Assembly (NCBI GenBank): GCA_000697475.1
Contig: JNEU01000770.1
Span: 1-64,000 of the forward strand
Source: Lichtheimia corymbifera B2541
Lineage: Eukaryota > Mucoromycota > Mucoromycetes > Mucorales > Lichtheimiaceae
Direction: 5' to 3'
DNA: 64,000 nt
The notes under the pieces: generated by a model
Databases searched by the model: none
What the model saw: the letters and a program-made list of their open reading frames with translations, nothing else
What the model was told of the DNA's origin: nothing
Translations under genes and position numbers: made by a program
Part shown: piece by piece, positions 24,572 through 35,126 of the stretch
Position numbering within the stretch: the stretch's first letter is position 1
Layout of the letters: each line of letters starts with the position of its first letter

Positions 24572-26917
24572 ATGTCCACAGGTGCTCTTCCCACTCCACA
24601 ACAGCAATTGCCTGCACAGCTGGCCCAACATCACCAGACACCGCCGCCACTACCACAAACTCCTCATGTTCAACAAGCTCAACCCGTTTCTACCCAACAG
24701 CAACAACCACAGCAACCACCTGTGCCCATGCAGCAACTTCAAGGTCATGCGCAGTATCAGGTTCAACAGTTCTTTCACCAACGTCAACGTATGATGATGT
24801 ACCATCAACAACAACAAGCTGCAGCTGCTGCTGCCGCACGATCAGGTGCAGGTGTTCCTCCTCCTCCTCCTCCTCCTCAACAAGTTCCTGGTGCTCATCA
24901 GTTACAAGCTGCTCAACAACCACAACCGCCACATCCAGCCACACAACAACAACAACAACAACAACAGCATCCATCCACTGGCGTTGGTATGGCAGCCGTT
25001 CAACAAGAAATGTCTCCTCAACCTGCAGCTCTACCCAATGGCCAACCCAACACAAAGCCAGGTGTATTACCACCACAGCCATCATCATCATCCATGCAAC
25101 ATCATCATCATCATCAACAACAACAAAAACCTGCATTTGTTATGGAACCACAAAGGTAGCAATTTCATTGGTTCATGGTGAATAAGGAAAGGAGATTTGT
25201 ATGCAATTGACACGCGTATCCTTTAGACTCCAATCATCAGGACAAGCTGTGCTACGATTATTGGAATTTGCTGATATGATTAGTCCTGGCGAACAGGTAT
25301 GTGCACTTTGTGTGTGTGTGCGTGTGTGTGTTTGTATACGCTTAGGGGAGAATGGGGATGGGATGGGCAAGGGGTGGGAGTCAACGAGATGAATGCGGGG
25401 AGGTGGGGGAGGGGAGTTGTGCAATCAATTTATTGGAAAACATACACATTTTCTCACTTTTTCATTGCTAGGCAACGACTCCCGCCTTTTGGTATCAATT
25501 TGTGGATGATTTCTTTGCTACCCCCAGTAAGCTCAAGATGGACTTATGGAGCACTCAAAAGAATACACACGAGACTTATGGTGAGGCACCCCAGCCCATA
25601 TTGCCGAATGGGCTAACGACCAAACTTCATTTATATTCCAGAATTGGATAGGCCTACCATCGCGAGGTTTTTTTTGCAACAATACGCTTGTCAAGTATCA
25701 TCCATTCAAATGACGCTGGAAAGGCTGAATGAGTCATTCAAGGCGGATGATAGCGTCAGTGTCGATTGTCCCCGTGCAAGCTTGATTCATCGTTATCAAC
25801 AAGGAGATATGGTAAGATTGGGGAAAATACCTGGTTGTTTAAGGGGAGATATCATTGATCAAATGTGTGTTTGTAGGTGATCTCTACAGGATCGTTGAAT
25901 ACTCGTTTCCGACGTATGCATAATGGTGTCTTTAAGATTGAATGGATGGAATTCAAATGCAGTCAGCATGAAGAATACATGGAGCGTACCAGAATGGCAG
26001 AGATCCTGGCAAACACGCCAAAGTCCAACAAGGCCAAAGCAGCAGCTGCCAAAAACATGCAATTGGAATCACCTGTCAATGAATGGGGTGTCCCTGGCAA
26101 GATGTATGATTGGCTCAAGGTAGGGTACAAGGATAATATCAAGTCTGCCTCACTAACGGGATGCATTAGATGGCTGAAATGATGGGCCGTATGGATGAAG
26201 TTATCTTTCACGCTATGGTGACCAACGTTGGACCAAGAGGTATGCGTATTCAACGATGGAAGGAACATATATGGCTGATAAATCTTGTTAGAGAGTTTGA
26301 ATGCTTTGGCCTATGAAGCGAATATGAGGAATCCAGAAATGACAGGAGCCAACAAGAGTAATGGAGCCACTGCTGGTGGTGGTGTTGGATCGGGTGGTAA
26401 GGTCAAAGTACCCAAAAGAGAATCAAAACAAGATCGGCCAAAGTTGACACGTCAAAAATCAACTCGCACCAAAAAAACAGCTGCAGAAAAGAAAGCTGCC
26501 GCCGCTGCTGCCGCCGCTGCTGCTGCCAACCCCAATTCCAACACTGCGAATGAAACAGCCTTTGCTACATCAACCGCTGCTACAAAATCACCTGTGGTCA
26601 AAACTCAACACAATGCAGGATCAGCTACGAATACGCCAATGCAATCTCATAATCAGTTACCACTCTCTTATAACCAGTCATTACCACTCCAACAAGGCAA
26701 TATCCCGACGAGTCAGCAACAGCAACAGCAACATCAAATGATGCTTCGTCAACAACAACTTTTCCATCAGCAGCAGCAGGCTATGCTACAACAACAACAG
26801 CATATGGCAACGGCTAACGTTTCCATGCCACCACAATCAGCTTTAATGCAACCACAGCAACAACAACAACCAACCGCATACCCACAAGTCTCACAGGTTC
26901 ATCAACCCGGTACCTGA
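24572..26917 (+). CDS. LIM-domain-binding protein (PtaB-type transcriptional regulator)
   Basis: Exon 1 (24572 to about 25156) codes for a Gln/Pro/His-rich low-complexity region. It splices to RLQSSGQAVLRLLEFADMISPGEQ, and further exons give TTPAFWYQFVDDFFATPSKLKMDLW, a RASLIHRYQQGDM segment and FRRMHNGVFKIEWMEFKCSQHEEY, which together form the LIM-binding (Ldb/PtaB) domain. The C-terminal exon is again Ala/Gln-rich with a Lys-rich stretch that may be a nuclear signal. In Aspergillus PtaB works with the Som1/Flo8 type factor in adhesion and development; the same role here is inference. Six introns by my reading. Shadow ORFs on the other strand are products of the CAA/CAG repeats. Confidence 0.9.
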
Positions 26918-27458
26918 GATTGATCTCCTACTCTTTCATTTTTCATGCCGCATCCTCCTCACTCTCAATGTAATAATACCTTGCTATATTCATCCCGATT
27001 TTTGTCATGGCATCATCCCTTCTTATCACACACACACCAACCTCTTTCCTCATTTTACGACAACCACACTCAAAGCATGCATCCACTGGAAAAGAAAAAA
27101 AAAGGAACGCACACCCGCATATGGAATCCGTAATGCCATTTGCTTTTCTTTTGCTCCCTCACTTTTTGTACAGCCTTTTAATATCTTACTGCCTCAACCC
27201 AAGCCTCGTCTTTTCCTGATCTCTACGTATATATCTAGTAGTCTCCTCTTTTACTGCAATATATCACATTTGCTTACTCTGGTCATACATGATTATCTTC
27301 CTGCTTGTTGTTTACTGTTTTGTAGTCAAGGATCAACAATGCCGATCCTGATGAGGAGATTCATTTCCGCCGATATAATACTCAGATGGCGTGCAGTTCT
27401 TACCCCTGAGATCGATCTAAGGTCATATACAACGATTCGTTGGCTCCCCCTCACACCT
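26918..27458. other. Intergenic upstream of the small peptide cluster
   Basis: Pyrimidine-rich trailer of the LIM-binding gene up to about 27250. From about 27330 there is similarity to the segments upstream of peptide copies 2 and 3 (phrase GCCGATCCTGATGAGGAGATTCATTTCCGCCGA compared with 28672-28725 and 29350-29405). Confidence 0.5.
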
Positions 27459-27466
27459 TATAAAAG
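27459..27466 (+). promoter_or_regulatory. TATA box of peptide copy 1
   Basis: TATAAAAG, 53 bases upstream of the ATG at 27512. The corresponding position of copy 2 has the weaker TATTAAAG. Confidence 0.6.
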
Positions 27467-27511
27467 GCTGCAAATGTTTCTACAATCCTTTATCATTTAT
27501 TACTCAGCAAG

Positions 27512-27762
27512 ATGAACTTGGATCTATCCCTTTTCGTGGCTCTCTTTTTTGTACGCTTATGGTGCTAGCTATGCCAGACTCTGGTGGTGGTTTTGATGCG
27601 CTCTCGGTGGGTCAACCAGATACCAACGGCGAACTTGATGCTCTTGATAATTATATTAAGCGCAAATGTCAAGAAAAACTAAAGACTCTCCCCAACGTCA
27701 GTGATGGTCAGGAATGGATGCAAGATTGTACGAACCGTATGCAAAATGGTGGCAACGCTTGA
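27512..27762 (+). pseudogene. Small secreted peptide gene, copy 1 (frame broken in signal peptide)
   Basis: The ATG at 27512 opens a signal-peptide-like stretch (MNLDLSLFVALFF) that closely matches copies 2 and 3, but one base is missing beside a T6 run near 27550 compared with them. The correct frame then runs from the equivalent of VLAMPDSGG to a TGA at 27760-27762. The predicted mature part is about 60 residues, with a CQEKL...WMQDC pattern where copies 2 and 3 have CxxxC...CxxxC: the outer cysteines are kept and the two inner ones are Leu and Trp. A start at the ATG at 27559 inside the signal peptide would leave it without a secretion signal. No known family recognised. Confidence 0.6.
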
Positions 27763-28199
27763 ATAGACACGCTATGTAGTGGACATACTGTAGATGATGT
27801 GTGTTTTATATTTCATTTTCCATAAATGCATACAACTGATGTTCTTTAATGACTCATTTTACCCAGTGTCATGTCCTGTCTACATTATACTATGATGAAT
27901 TTTCCAAAGAAAAGCGATACATATACACGAGGAGCTTATAGATTAATAGCTTTGGTTATGACATCATCCTTCCTACTTATCGTACGCACCCACATACATC
28001 AATCTTTTTGTTCATTTTACGGCGCCTACACTTTAGCATATGCTGCTCAGCTAGGTAATATGTTTTCTGGAAGCCTGTCAAGGCTAAATAGGTGCCCTAC
28101 AACAGTCGATCAGACTATGACATGTACGCCAAGGCGGTAGGATAGCAATGAAATGATCCCCGAGTGGATTATAGGCATCAGACTAGTACGCCCTATGAG

Positions 28200-28866
28200 A
28201 TGATCTATATAACGAAAGCTGGCCGATAACCAATGCCACCGTGGTTCGCATATTCACTATGCATTTTGAGAAATGTAGAAAACGTGAATGCTACTCACTC
28301 ATGTAGGATTTCTGATTACCAACATCCTTGATATATTCGATGCGAGAATCGGTGGTGTGTATCATGCGTAGTAAGTATGGTGTCAAACACCATTTGCAAG
28401 CGGTCACCTCAAGCAGATAGAGTTACGCCGTTGTTGCTCATGAGTATTCTGAAAGCTGCATTCTTCTATGATCCCATCTTTTATACTACGTAAGTATAGG
28501 TTCAATGATGATCCTTGTAAACCGCTGAACCTGGGCACATCATGGTGCCAACTTTGCTACAATATTACTCGTCTTTGAGCCTTCGTCGCTTCAATGGAAT
28601 ACAAAATGACATATATTCTTCTCTAGCATCGCTCCCCTGTGACCACTGTTGCATGCATGAGGCGCACGAATGCTGATCCATCGTTATCCTAGAGAGGTGT
28701 CATTTCGCCACATGCAGCCGACAAAAGCATCCATGGTTGTTCTTGCATCATTTGATGACTCTACGTAACCCCTGGACTTGTCGTAAGGCTACAACGCCTC
28801 CGTGCTTTCCACAGCTTTATTAAAGGCTGACTCAAACAGCATATGTTGCTGTCCATAATTACTGAT
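28200..28866. other. Duplicated upstream segment of peptide copy 2
   Basis: From about 28655 to 28740 the sequence aligns with 29335-29420 (both contain a GCTGAT...TTTCGCCACA...GCCGA series), showing that the duplication unit includes the upstream flank. The part before 28650 holds nothing I recognise, except weak resemblance near 28430 to the copy 3 leader, which may be a remnant of another copy. Confidence 0.5.
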
Positions 28867-28867
28867 C

Positions 28868-29094
28868 ATGATGAACTTCAAGCTATCCATTTTTGTGGCT
28901 CTCGTTGTGTGTACACTTATGGTGCTAGCTGTGCCAACTCCCAGTGCTGACCAAGATCCTCCTCCTCTTGACAAAGAAACTAAAAAAAAGCGCTAGGGTG
29001 TACCGTGAAGTGCTTTTTCAACGAGAACGCTGAGAAATGCTTCCAAGATTGTATGAAAAAAGAGGCTGCTGGTACTGGTGGTGCTCAGGGATAA
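28868..29094 (+). pseudogene. Small secreted peptide gene, copy 2 (frame broken in A8 run)
   Basis: Begins MMNFKLSIFVALVVCTLMVL, a good signal peptide, then a Pro/Asp-rich spacer. The reading frame meets a TAG at 28994-28996, just after a run of eight A. In another frame, from that run on, there is a module with the pattern C-x3-C-x8-C-x3-C (ending FQDC) and a TAA at 29092-29094. A single indel in the A run separates the two halves, so either the gene is a pseudogene or the base count in the homopolymer is wrong. Confidence 0.65.
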
Positions 29095-29562
29095 ATCACT
29101 GTATCCATGGTAGTTTACTTTCTTTTCTTCAAGTAAAATGCCTCATTGATGCTTTTCAATAAATTTACTGCTTGGAAAAGTTCGACATGCTGTGGCTCAT
29201 TCTGCATACCTTTATATATCTCTCGCATTACCTCTTCAACCACAGTAGTCTGGCAGGTGCTATAAGCACTTATACACATGGATACGGCTATACTCTCCAT
29301 GGCAACCATCGCTCTCATGTGATATGTTTAATACGAAGGTGCAAGCGTGCTGATTCACGGTCATTTATCCTTGATGAAAACATCATTTTCGCCACACGTA
29401 GCCGATAGCAACCGACATGGATCAGCTCTGCATCGCTTGGTAATTCTTTATGGCTCTCTAGGTTTGGCAAAAGTCCTGAGTTACAAGCCCAACGACACCT
29501 TAGTTCAACAAACTTGAGTTGATCCAAACAGCAAACGCCACTATTGCTCATTATCCAAAAAG

Positions 29563-29782
29563 ATGAACTTCAAGCTATCCGTTTTCCTGGCTCTCGTAAT
29601 TTGCACACTTATGGTGCTCGCTACACTGTAAGGACGATAGTACGAAAAAAGGGCTAGCAATTTGTGCCTTGGCGTGCGCTACTGCACCAGCAGAGGAACG
29701 CCAGTCATGTACCGACGAGTGTCAGAAGAAGGTGTTGGACAAAGCCTCAAAATTAATCGGTGCTCTACCAGTGGCAAGGTAA
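29563..29782 (+). pseudogene. Small secreted peptide gene, copy 3 (frame broken after signal peptide)
   Basis: The signal peptide MNFKLSVFLALVICTLMVLA is nearly the same as in copy 2. A TAA follows at once (29629-29631). One base away in frame a module begins with the pattern C-x3-C-x10-C-x3-C and a Lys-rich tail, closed by a TAA at 29780-29782. The stop overlaps a GTAAGG that could be a splice donor, but the next possible acceptor is only about 24 bases away, so splicing is not a likely rescue. Upstream flank is duplicated as for copy 2. Confidence 0.62.
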
Positions 29783-30120
29783 ATAGTGTGCTTTATTGTT
29801 TCTTTTGCTTAGTTAAACTGTGCAATTGTTGTTTTTCTATAAAGCTATTTGGCATGATGATGCATCTGATATCCTTCCTCGACCTAATAGTTTTCAATTT
29901 CATCGAGCGTACAATGATCTTTTGCTTGCATATCTTCACGAGGGGTTGATGGAAGAAAAAGTGTGAAGGGAACAATGAATGTATATAATTTCTTTGTTGC
30001 ATGAAGATCACGAGGTACGAGTTCTTGTCAACAATGGGCATATCGGGAATTCAAGTGTTGCGCAAGGTGACCAGGCGGGAGGCAAATGGGGAACTCGTCG
30101 CTTTTTCTTTCACTACCACT

Positions 30121-31283
30121 ATGCACCGTACTGGCAGCAGCACCGCCATCTCTATGCCATCATCTCCTTCACTCGTGGTGTCTTCAACAACCAATGACGA
30201 CGATGGGGATCTTTCAGTACCGACGTCCATGTCCAATGCATCGTTATCCTGGGATCAACTGAGACGACAAGCTCGCCAAGTCGAGAATGAAATCGAGCTC
30301 AAACTTGCAACACTCTCCAAACTAGGTGCATCTGTTTCATCGCCACCCTCGCATACAACAAGTCCCGATTCGATTGCCATGAATAGTATGGGAAAGCCGA
30401 GTCAAGAACTAGAAACAGAAGAGCTATTAAGAAAGGTTCGTAACTGGAGACGATCGATAGGGTGGTTGGATGCATGGATTTCTTACATGTCACATGGGAA
30501 CAGCTACAATCCATCATTACATCCATGGGCCAAGTATTGGATCGACCCAGTGCAACTCCCACCAATCCTTCCATGATACACATGTTGGAACGACACAAGG
30601 ATATCTTGCTCGATTACAACAAGGAATTTCGACGTGTCAAGGTATGTATACCATTGTCGGCATGAATATATGTAAATGTTAACGGATGGGTCACATAGTC
30701 AAATATCAAGGCAGCACAGGATCGAGCCAATTTAATGAATCAAGTACAAGATGAGATCAGGTACGTCCTACAACTTCAGCATAATGGCTTATTCACTAAT
30801 ATCCATCTCTTGAAGGATCTTCAATACAGCAAATGAAAGTGGATCAGATTATTATTTATCCGAACGTAATCGAATTGAAGGCTCGCATCGGATGACCGAT
30901 ATGATTTTGGAGTAAGTGAGGGCATGCTTTATGATGAGGATAGGATAGGAATTGACATTGTGGGATAGGCAAGCATATGCTACACGGCAAGATATAGCTC
31001 ATCAAGGAAGGATGCTTCGTAACATTAACAGTCGGGTCGGCGGTGTCATCGGTGTGTATCCATAAATGGAGGGAGGGAGGAAGGGAGCGAGAGAAAAGAA
31101 GGGGTGGTTTCCAAGGATGGATGGATGATCACTGACTGACCATGATGGTTGCTAGGTCGTATACCCGGGATCAATAATCTGATTAGTCGTATCAATACAC
31201 GTAGAAAGCGGGATACTTTGATTATGGCTGGTGTTATATCAACTTGTATTATATTGATTATGCTTTACTGGCTACACACATAA
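30121..31283 (+). CDS. GOS1: Golgi SNARE Gos1 (GOSR1/GS28 family)
   Basis: The start ATG at 30121 (MHRTGSSTA) is followed by a Ser-rich stretch, then LSWDQLRRQARQVENEIELKLATLSKLG, the N-terminal helix typical of this family, and, over small exons, SNIKAAQDRANLMNQVQ and the SNARE motif QAYATRQDIAHQGRMLRNIN, continuing to PGINNLISRINTRRKRD. A single C-terminal transmembrane helix ends LYWLHT. The protein is a Qb-SNARE of the cis-Golgi that acts in ER-Golgi and intra-Golgi traffic. Six short introns. An in-frame ATG at 30001 would add 40 residues that are not typical of Gos1, so I chose the later start. Confidence 0.93.
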
Positions 31284-31802
31284 ACGATTTGTAATCTTTG
31301 AAAAATGTCGTACGGATTTGTATCTACCGGTGGAACGATTGTGCATTGTGCAAGCTCGTGAACAGACATTCTAATTGTACAACAAAAGTATCTCCGCGAT
31401 TATTGGGGTAGTAGAGTATGGTGCATAGAGGGGGATCATGATTTGATGACTCGATAAAAGACGCATTGCGATGTATTCCATAAAGCTCATCCTCATACAC
31501 ACAAGTTCTATCTCTCACACTTTGACACATACCCGCTCTACTCTCACTCGTTCTCCTTGTTCTCCTTATTTATCCACGAGGATAGGAATTTTTAAAGGGG
31601 AGCAGGTCTCTTTTTTCTTTTCATTCTGAGTAAAAGGCAAGTTGGCGGGCAACATAGTGACAGATTTGGGATTGCATACTTGTTGTTACGCAAGAAGAAA
31701 GATCCTTCACCATATTGGGAATTACAACATCTTGTGTGTGTAAAAAGTTAGCTCATCCATGCGGATTTCCTTTAACTCTCTTTCTTGTTTATTATTATCA
31801 AG
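31284..31802. other. Intergenic between Gos1 and TBC gene
   Basis: Promoter region of the TBC gene; no repeat module or RNA gene recognised. Confidence 0.45.
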
Positions 31803-34377
31803 ATGCCTCCCAATGATGATCTTGCCTTATCTCCACCAGCATCACCATCCAAATTAGCGGGTGCCTGGCAACAACGGGAGGCAGCATTGGGAACCCAACA
31901 ACAACAACAGCAGCAGCATGTTGATCCATCCTCATCATCAGCAACAACATCTTCTTCTTCTGCCCTGAATAGCTCAAAAAGCACTCCTTTTCAACACCAT
32001 CGTCGTTTACGTACAACAAGCTTTGGTATGGGACCTACTCCAACACGAGCTCCCAGTATGACGCTTCACCAACGTCGTCGAACAGCTTCCAACGCTGGTC
32101 ATGGCAGCATCAACAAAGCCGTGTCAGATGTGCGATTGTTACCACGCCTTGAAGAAGAGAATGCCAACTTGCCACCCCAGGTAAAGACTAACCCCAACAA
32201 CAATGACACCAATGACAACGATTCGCTTATGGACATGATTAGGGTTCCATTGAGTTTATTATTGCTCAAGTTGAACGACAGAATGCTATGCTCGATGAGG
32301 ATCCAAAGTCTGTGTGCATACAGTCCAACGAACTCAAGGCCCACTTGTCGACTATGCAGAACCTAGTTACCGACAACAATAATTCTGAGGAGGATATCGA
32401 TTGGGAGTTTTGGACAGCTTTGATTGATGACTTTGGTGCTGTTGCTACAAAGTTGCCTCATTTACTCTCGGCCAAACTTAAAGCGGGTATTCCTTCCAAG
32501 CTTCGAGGTGTCATTTGGCAAGTATGTGCTATATTGATTGATCCCCTTGAAATCTCAACACCGACACTTATGCAATCATTCATTCAAATAGGCAATGTCT
32601 CAGAGCGCATCCTTACATTTGGAAACCGTTTATGGCCAACTCGTAGCCGAGCATTCACCTTATGAACGTATCATTCAACGTGATCTTGCACGCACCTTCC
32701 CCAGTGTCGAAATGTTCAAACAAGAAGGTGGTGATGGTCAACAAGCACTCGAACGCGTCCTCAAGGCTTATAGCTTGTATGATTCGCATGTTGGTTATTG
32801 CCAAGGTCTTGCTTTTCTAGTAGGTCCTTTATTGATGAATGTAAGTGTACACATGTCAAAAAGTCAAAGGTGTGAGCAACCTGCTTATATTATATTATTA
32901 GATGCCTGAACAACAAGCGTTTTGTGTCTTTGTGCGGTTGATGGAGACATACGAGATGCGAACCATGTTCACGCTCAACATGGAAGGTTTACAGCTACGA
33001 TTGTATCAATTCAGCAGTCTACTGGCCCAAATCTTGCCCGAGCTTTCAGATCACCTTGCCAACCATTCCGTGCATGCTCCAATGTACGCTTCACAATGGT
33101 TCTTGACACTATTCGCCTATGCATTCCCTATACCGCTTGTAATGCGTATCTACGACATCATCTTTGCCGAAGGAGCAGCTGAAACGATTATGCGAATAGC
33201 CATTGCTTTATTGAAACGTTCCCAAGATCAGCTATTGGAAATGACCGAATTTGAGGATATCCTTGATCTTGTCACCTCAAAGTTGCACCTTGCATACAGT
33301 GATGACGCCAGTATGATGATTAATGACGCCATGGAGCTCAGTGGACTGATCACGCGTGAAAAGATCGACAATTTGGCTGAGCTTTATCTCAAAGAAGTCG
33401 AACAAGAGCAAAAGCAAACTGAGCAAGTCCTCGCTGTTCGTTTCAACTTTTGGTCAAAGCAATCATCATCAGATAACAACAACACTGCTACATCCAAGAA
33501 AAAGAAACGTGAATCCAGTAGCTGGTTACGAAAGCGTGCTTCATCATCATCATCCAGCTCCACCGATGAGAGTTCTTGCACCACCGCCACTACAGCAACT
33601 ACAGCGGCAACAACTATAACACCACCAGGGCAAGATGTTGCCATGTTACATCAACAAATTGAAGACCTGCTTTTGGCACTATCACAGATCCAGAATGAAC
33701 ATTTACAAGTCAAGCAAGAGCTCGTGCAGATAAAGATGGACAAGATGGATGTGGAAGCCGAACGAGATGCTCTCAAGATGACGATGATGGGACTTGAACA
33801 ACAACCTGATGATGTGGCGACATTACGTTCTGAGCTTGCAAAGACCAAAGAATCCAACTTTGAGTTACAGCAACAAAATGAAGAGCTGAAGCACCAGAAT
33901 CAAATGGCCAAAGAAGCTCAAACAGGTCTTATTGAGAAGATGGTCAATATGAAGAACAAGATGGAACAAATGGAAAGCGATCATCACAAGACGGTCCGTG
34001 CACATGAAAAGAAACTACACAAAATTCAGGAACAACAGCAGCAGCAACGATCACAGCGACCTTTGATGTCCAATCGTTCTTTATCATCCAATGAAGCAAC
34101 ATGTTCCACACCAACCGAGAAACGATGTCATGAACTTGAACAACTCCTTGCTGATGCCAAATTACATATTGCTGAATTGGAGACATTTGGCGTTGCTAAG
34201 CGACCCACAACCACTGCAGCGACCAGTTCAGCAGCACAACAACAAATGAAACGAAGGAGTTATGATCCTTCCAAGGCAAACAAACGAGCCAGCTTTTATG
34301 GTCGATTCTGGTCATCCGTCACAACTACAACACCTTCTTCTTCGCAACAAGAGACACCCCCTTCAAGCCCGATTTAA
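31803..34377 (+). CDS. TBC-domain Rab GTPase-activating protein (Gyp5/EVI5-like)
   Basis: MPPNDDLALSPP starts at 31803. After a Gln/Ser-rich N-terminus the TBC domain runs from KLKAGIPSKLRGVIWQ to about EGAAETIMRIAIALL. The two catalytic fingers are present: Arg in IIQRDLARTFP and Gln in YCQGLAFL. A long C-terminal coiled coil (around 33640-34060) and a basic Ser-rich tail follow. The order TBC plus C-terminal coiled coil is that of Gyp5/EVI5 proteins, which stimulate GTP hydrolysis by Ypt1/Rab1 or Rab11 in traffic to the plasma membrane. Three short introns. It follows Gos1 in the same orientation; a functional link is possible but not shown. Confidence 0.92.
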
Positions 34378-35126
34378 TACCGCATCTTTTTTTCTATTCC
34401 CTCATCTCTCAGATTTCCCCATTTCATGATATGCCCTGCCATTCTTTTAAAGATTACCCATACTATTCCTATACACACACGCACGCCTCATGCATTGTTT
34501 TTCATTTTCATTTTGACCCATTGACCGACACTATTATCATACATGTTGTATGCCATCTACTGTCCTTTAAGCCCCCCCATCGTATTTATTTGTCCTTTAT
34601 ATCGCGTATCCTCCTAGATATATAAATCCCACATGATTCACCGTTGACTTGGAAGAAATTGATTGATTGGATATGTGTACGTGGGAAGGGATGCATATGA
34701 AGACTATGTACATTGATCAACGCTCTTGACATCATTGACATGCCAAAGTATGGATGTGAGATAAAATTATGTAATCATAGTAGTGGCAGTAGTGTAGTTG
34801 GTTGTGGTGGTGGTGGCAGTGATGGAGATGGTGATGGATGTTGTTGGCATGGATACCACCAAGGAAACACCCCAACTAAGTGGGAACAGTATTTGTCTCA
34901 CGGATGGATTAGTTTTTTCATATGGACAAGTGGGATGGGGGATAATAGTAGAGTGGACGATGCCGTTGGCTGGCACATGGGGTTGATTAAAACCGCACAT
35001 GCTTTTGTGAACGACTGAGCTTAAAAGGTCGGTGTGTGGGGTAATCATGCCGGATCCATAAGCGCATTTCCACCGCATCAGGCAACTGGTTACTTTTCTT
35101 TCTCGCTTTCCTCTCGTCGTCTTACT
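34378..35126. other. Intergenic upstream of the carboxylase gene
   Basis: Contains a GGT/GGTGGT-rich stretch (34795-34850) and a pyrimidine-rich leader (35090-35125). Short ORFs on both strands have no recognisable content. Confidence 0.5.

Noticed and set aside
24690..25136. Long Val/Asp-rich ORF on the minus strand
   Set aside because: Shadow of CAA/CAG/CCA repeats in the LIM-binding gene.
29628..29660. Intron rescuing peptide copy 3
   Set aside because: A GTAAGG donor exists but the nearest acceptor leaves an intron of only about 24 bases, far shorter than others in the window.
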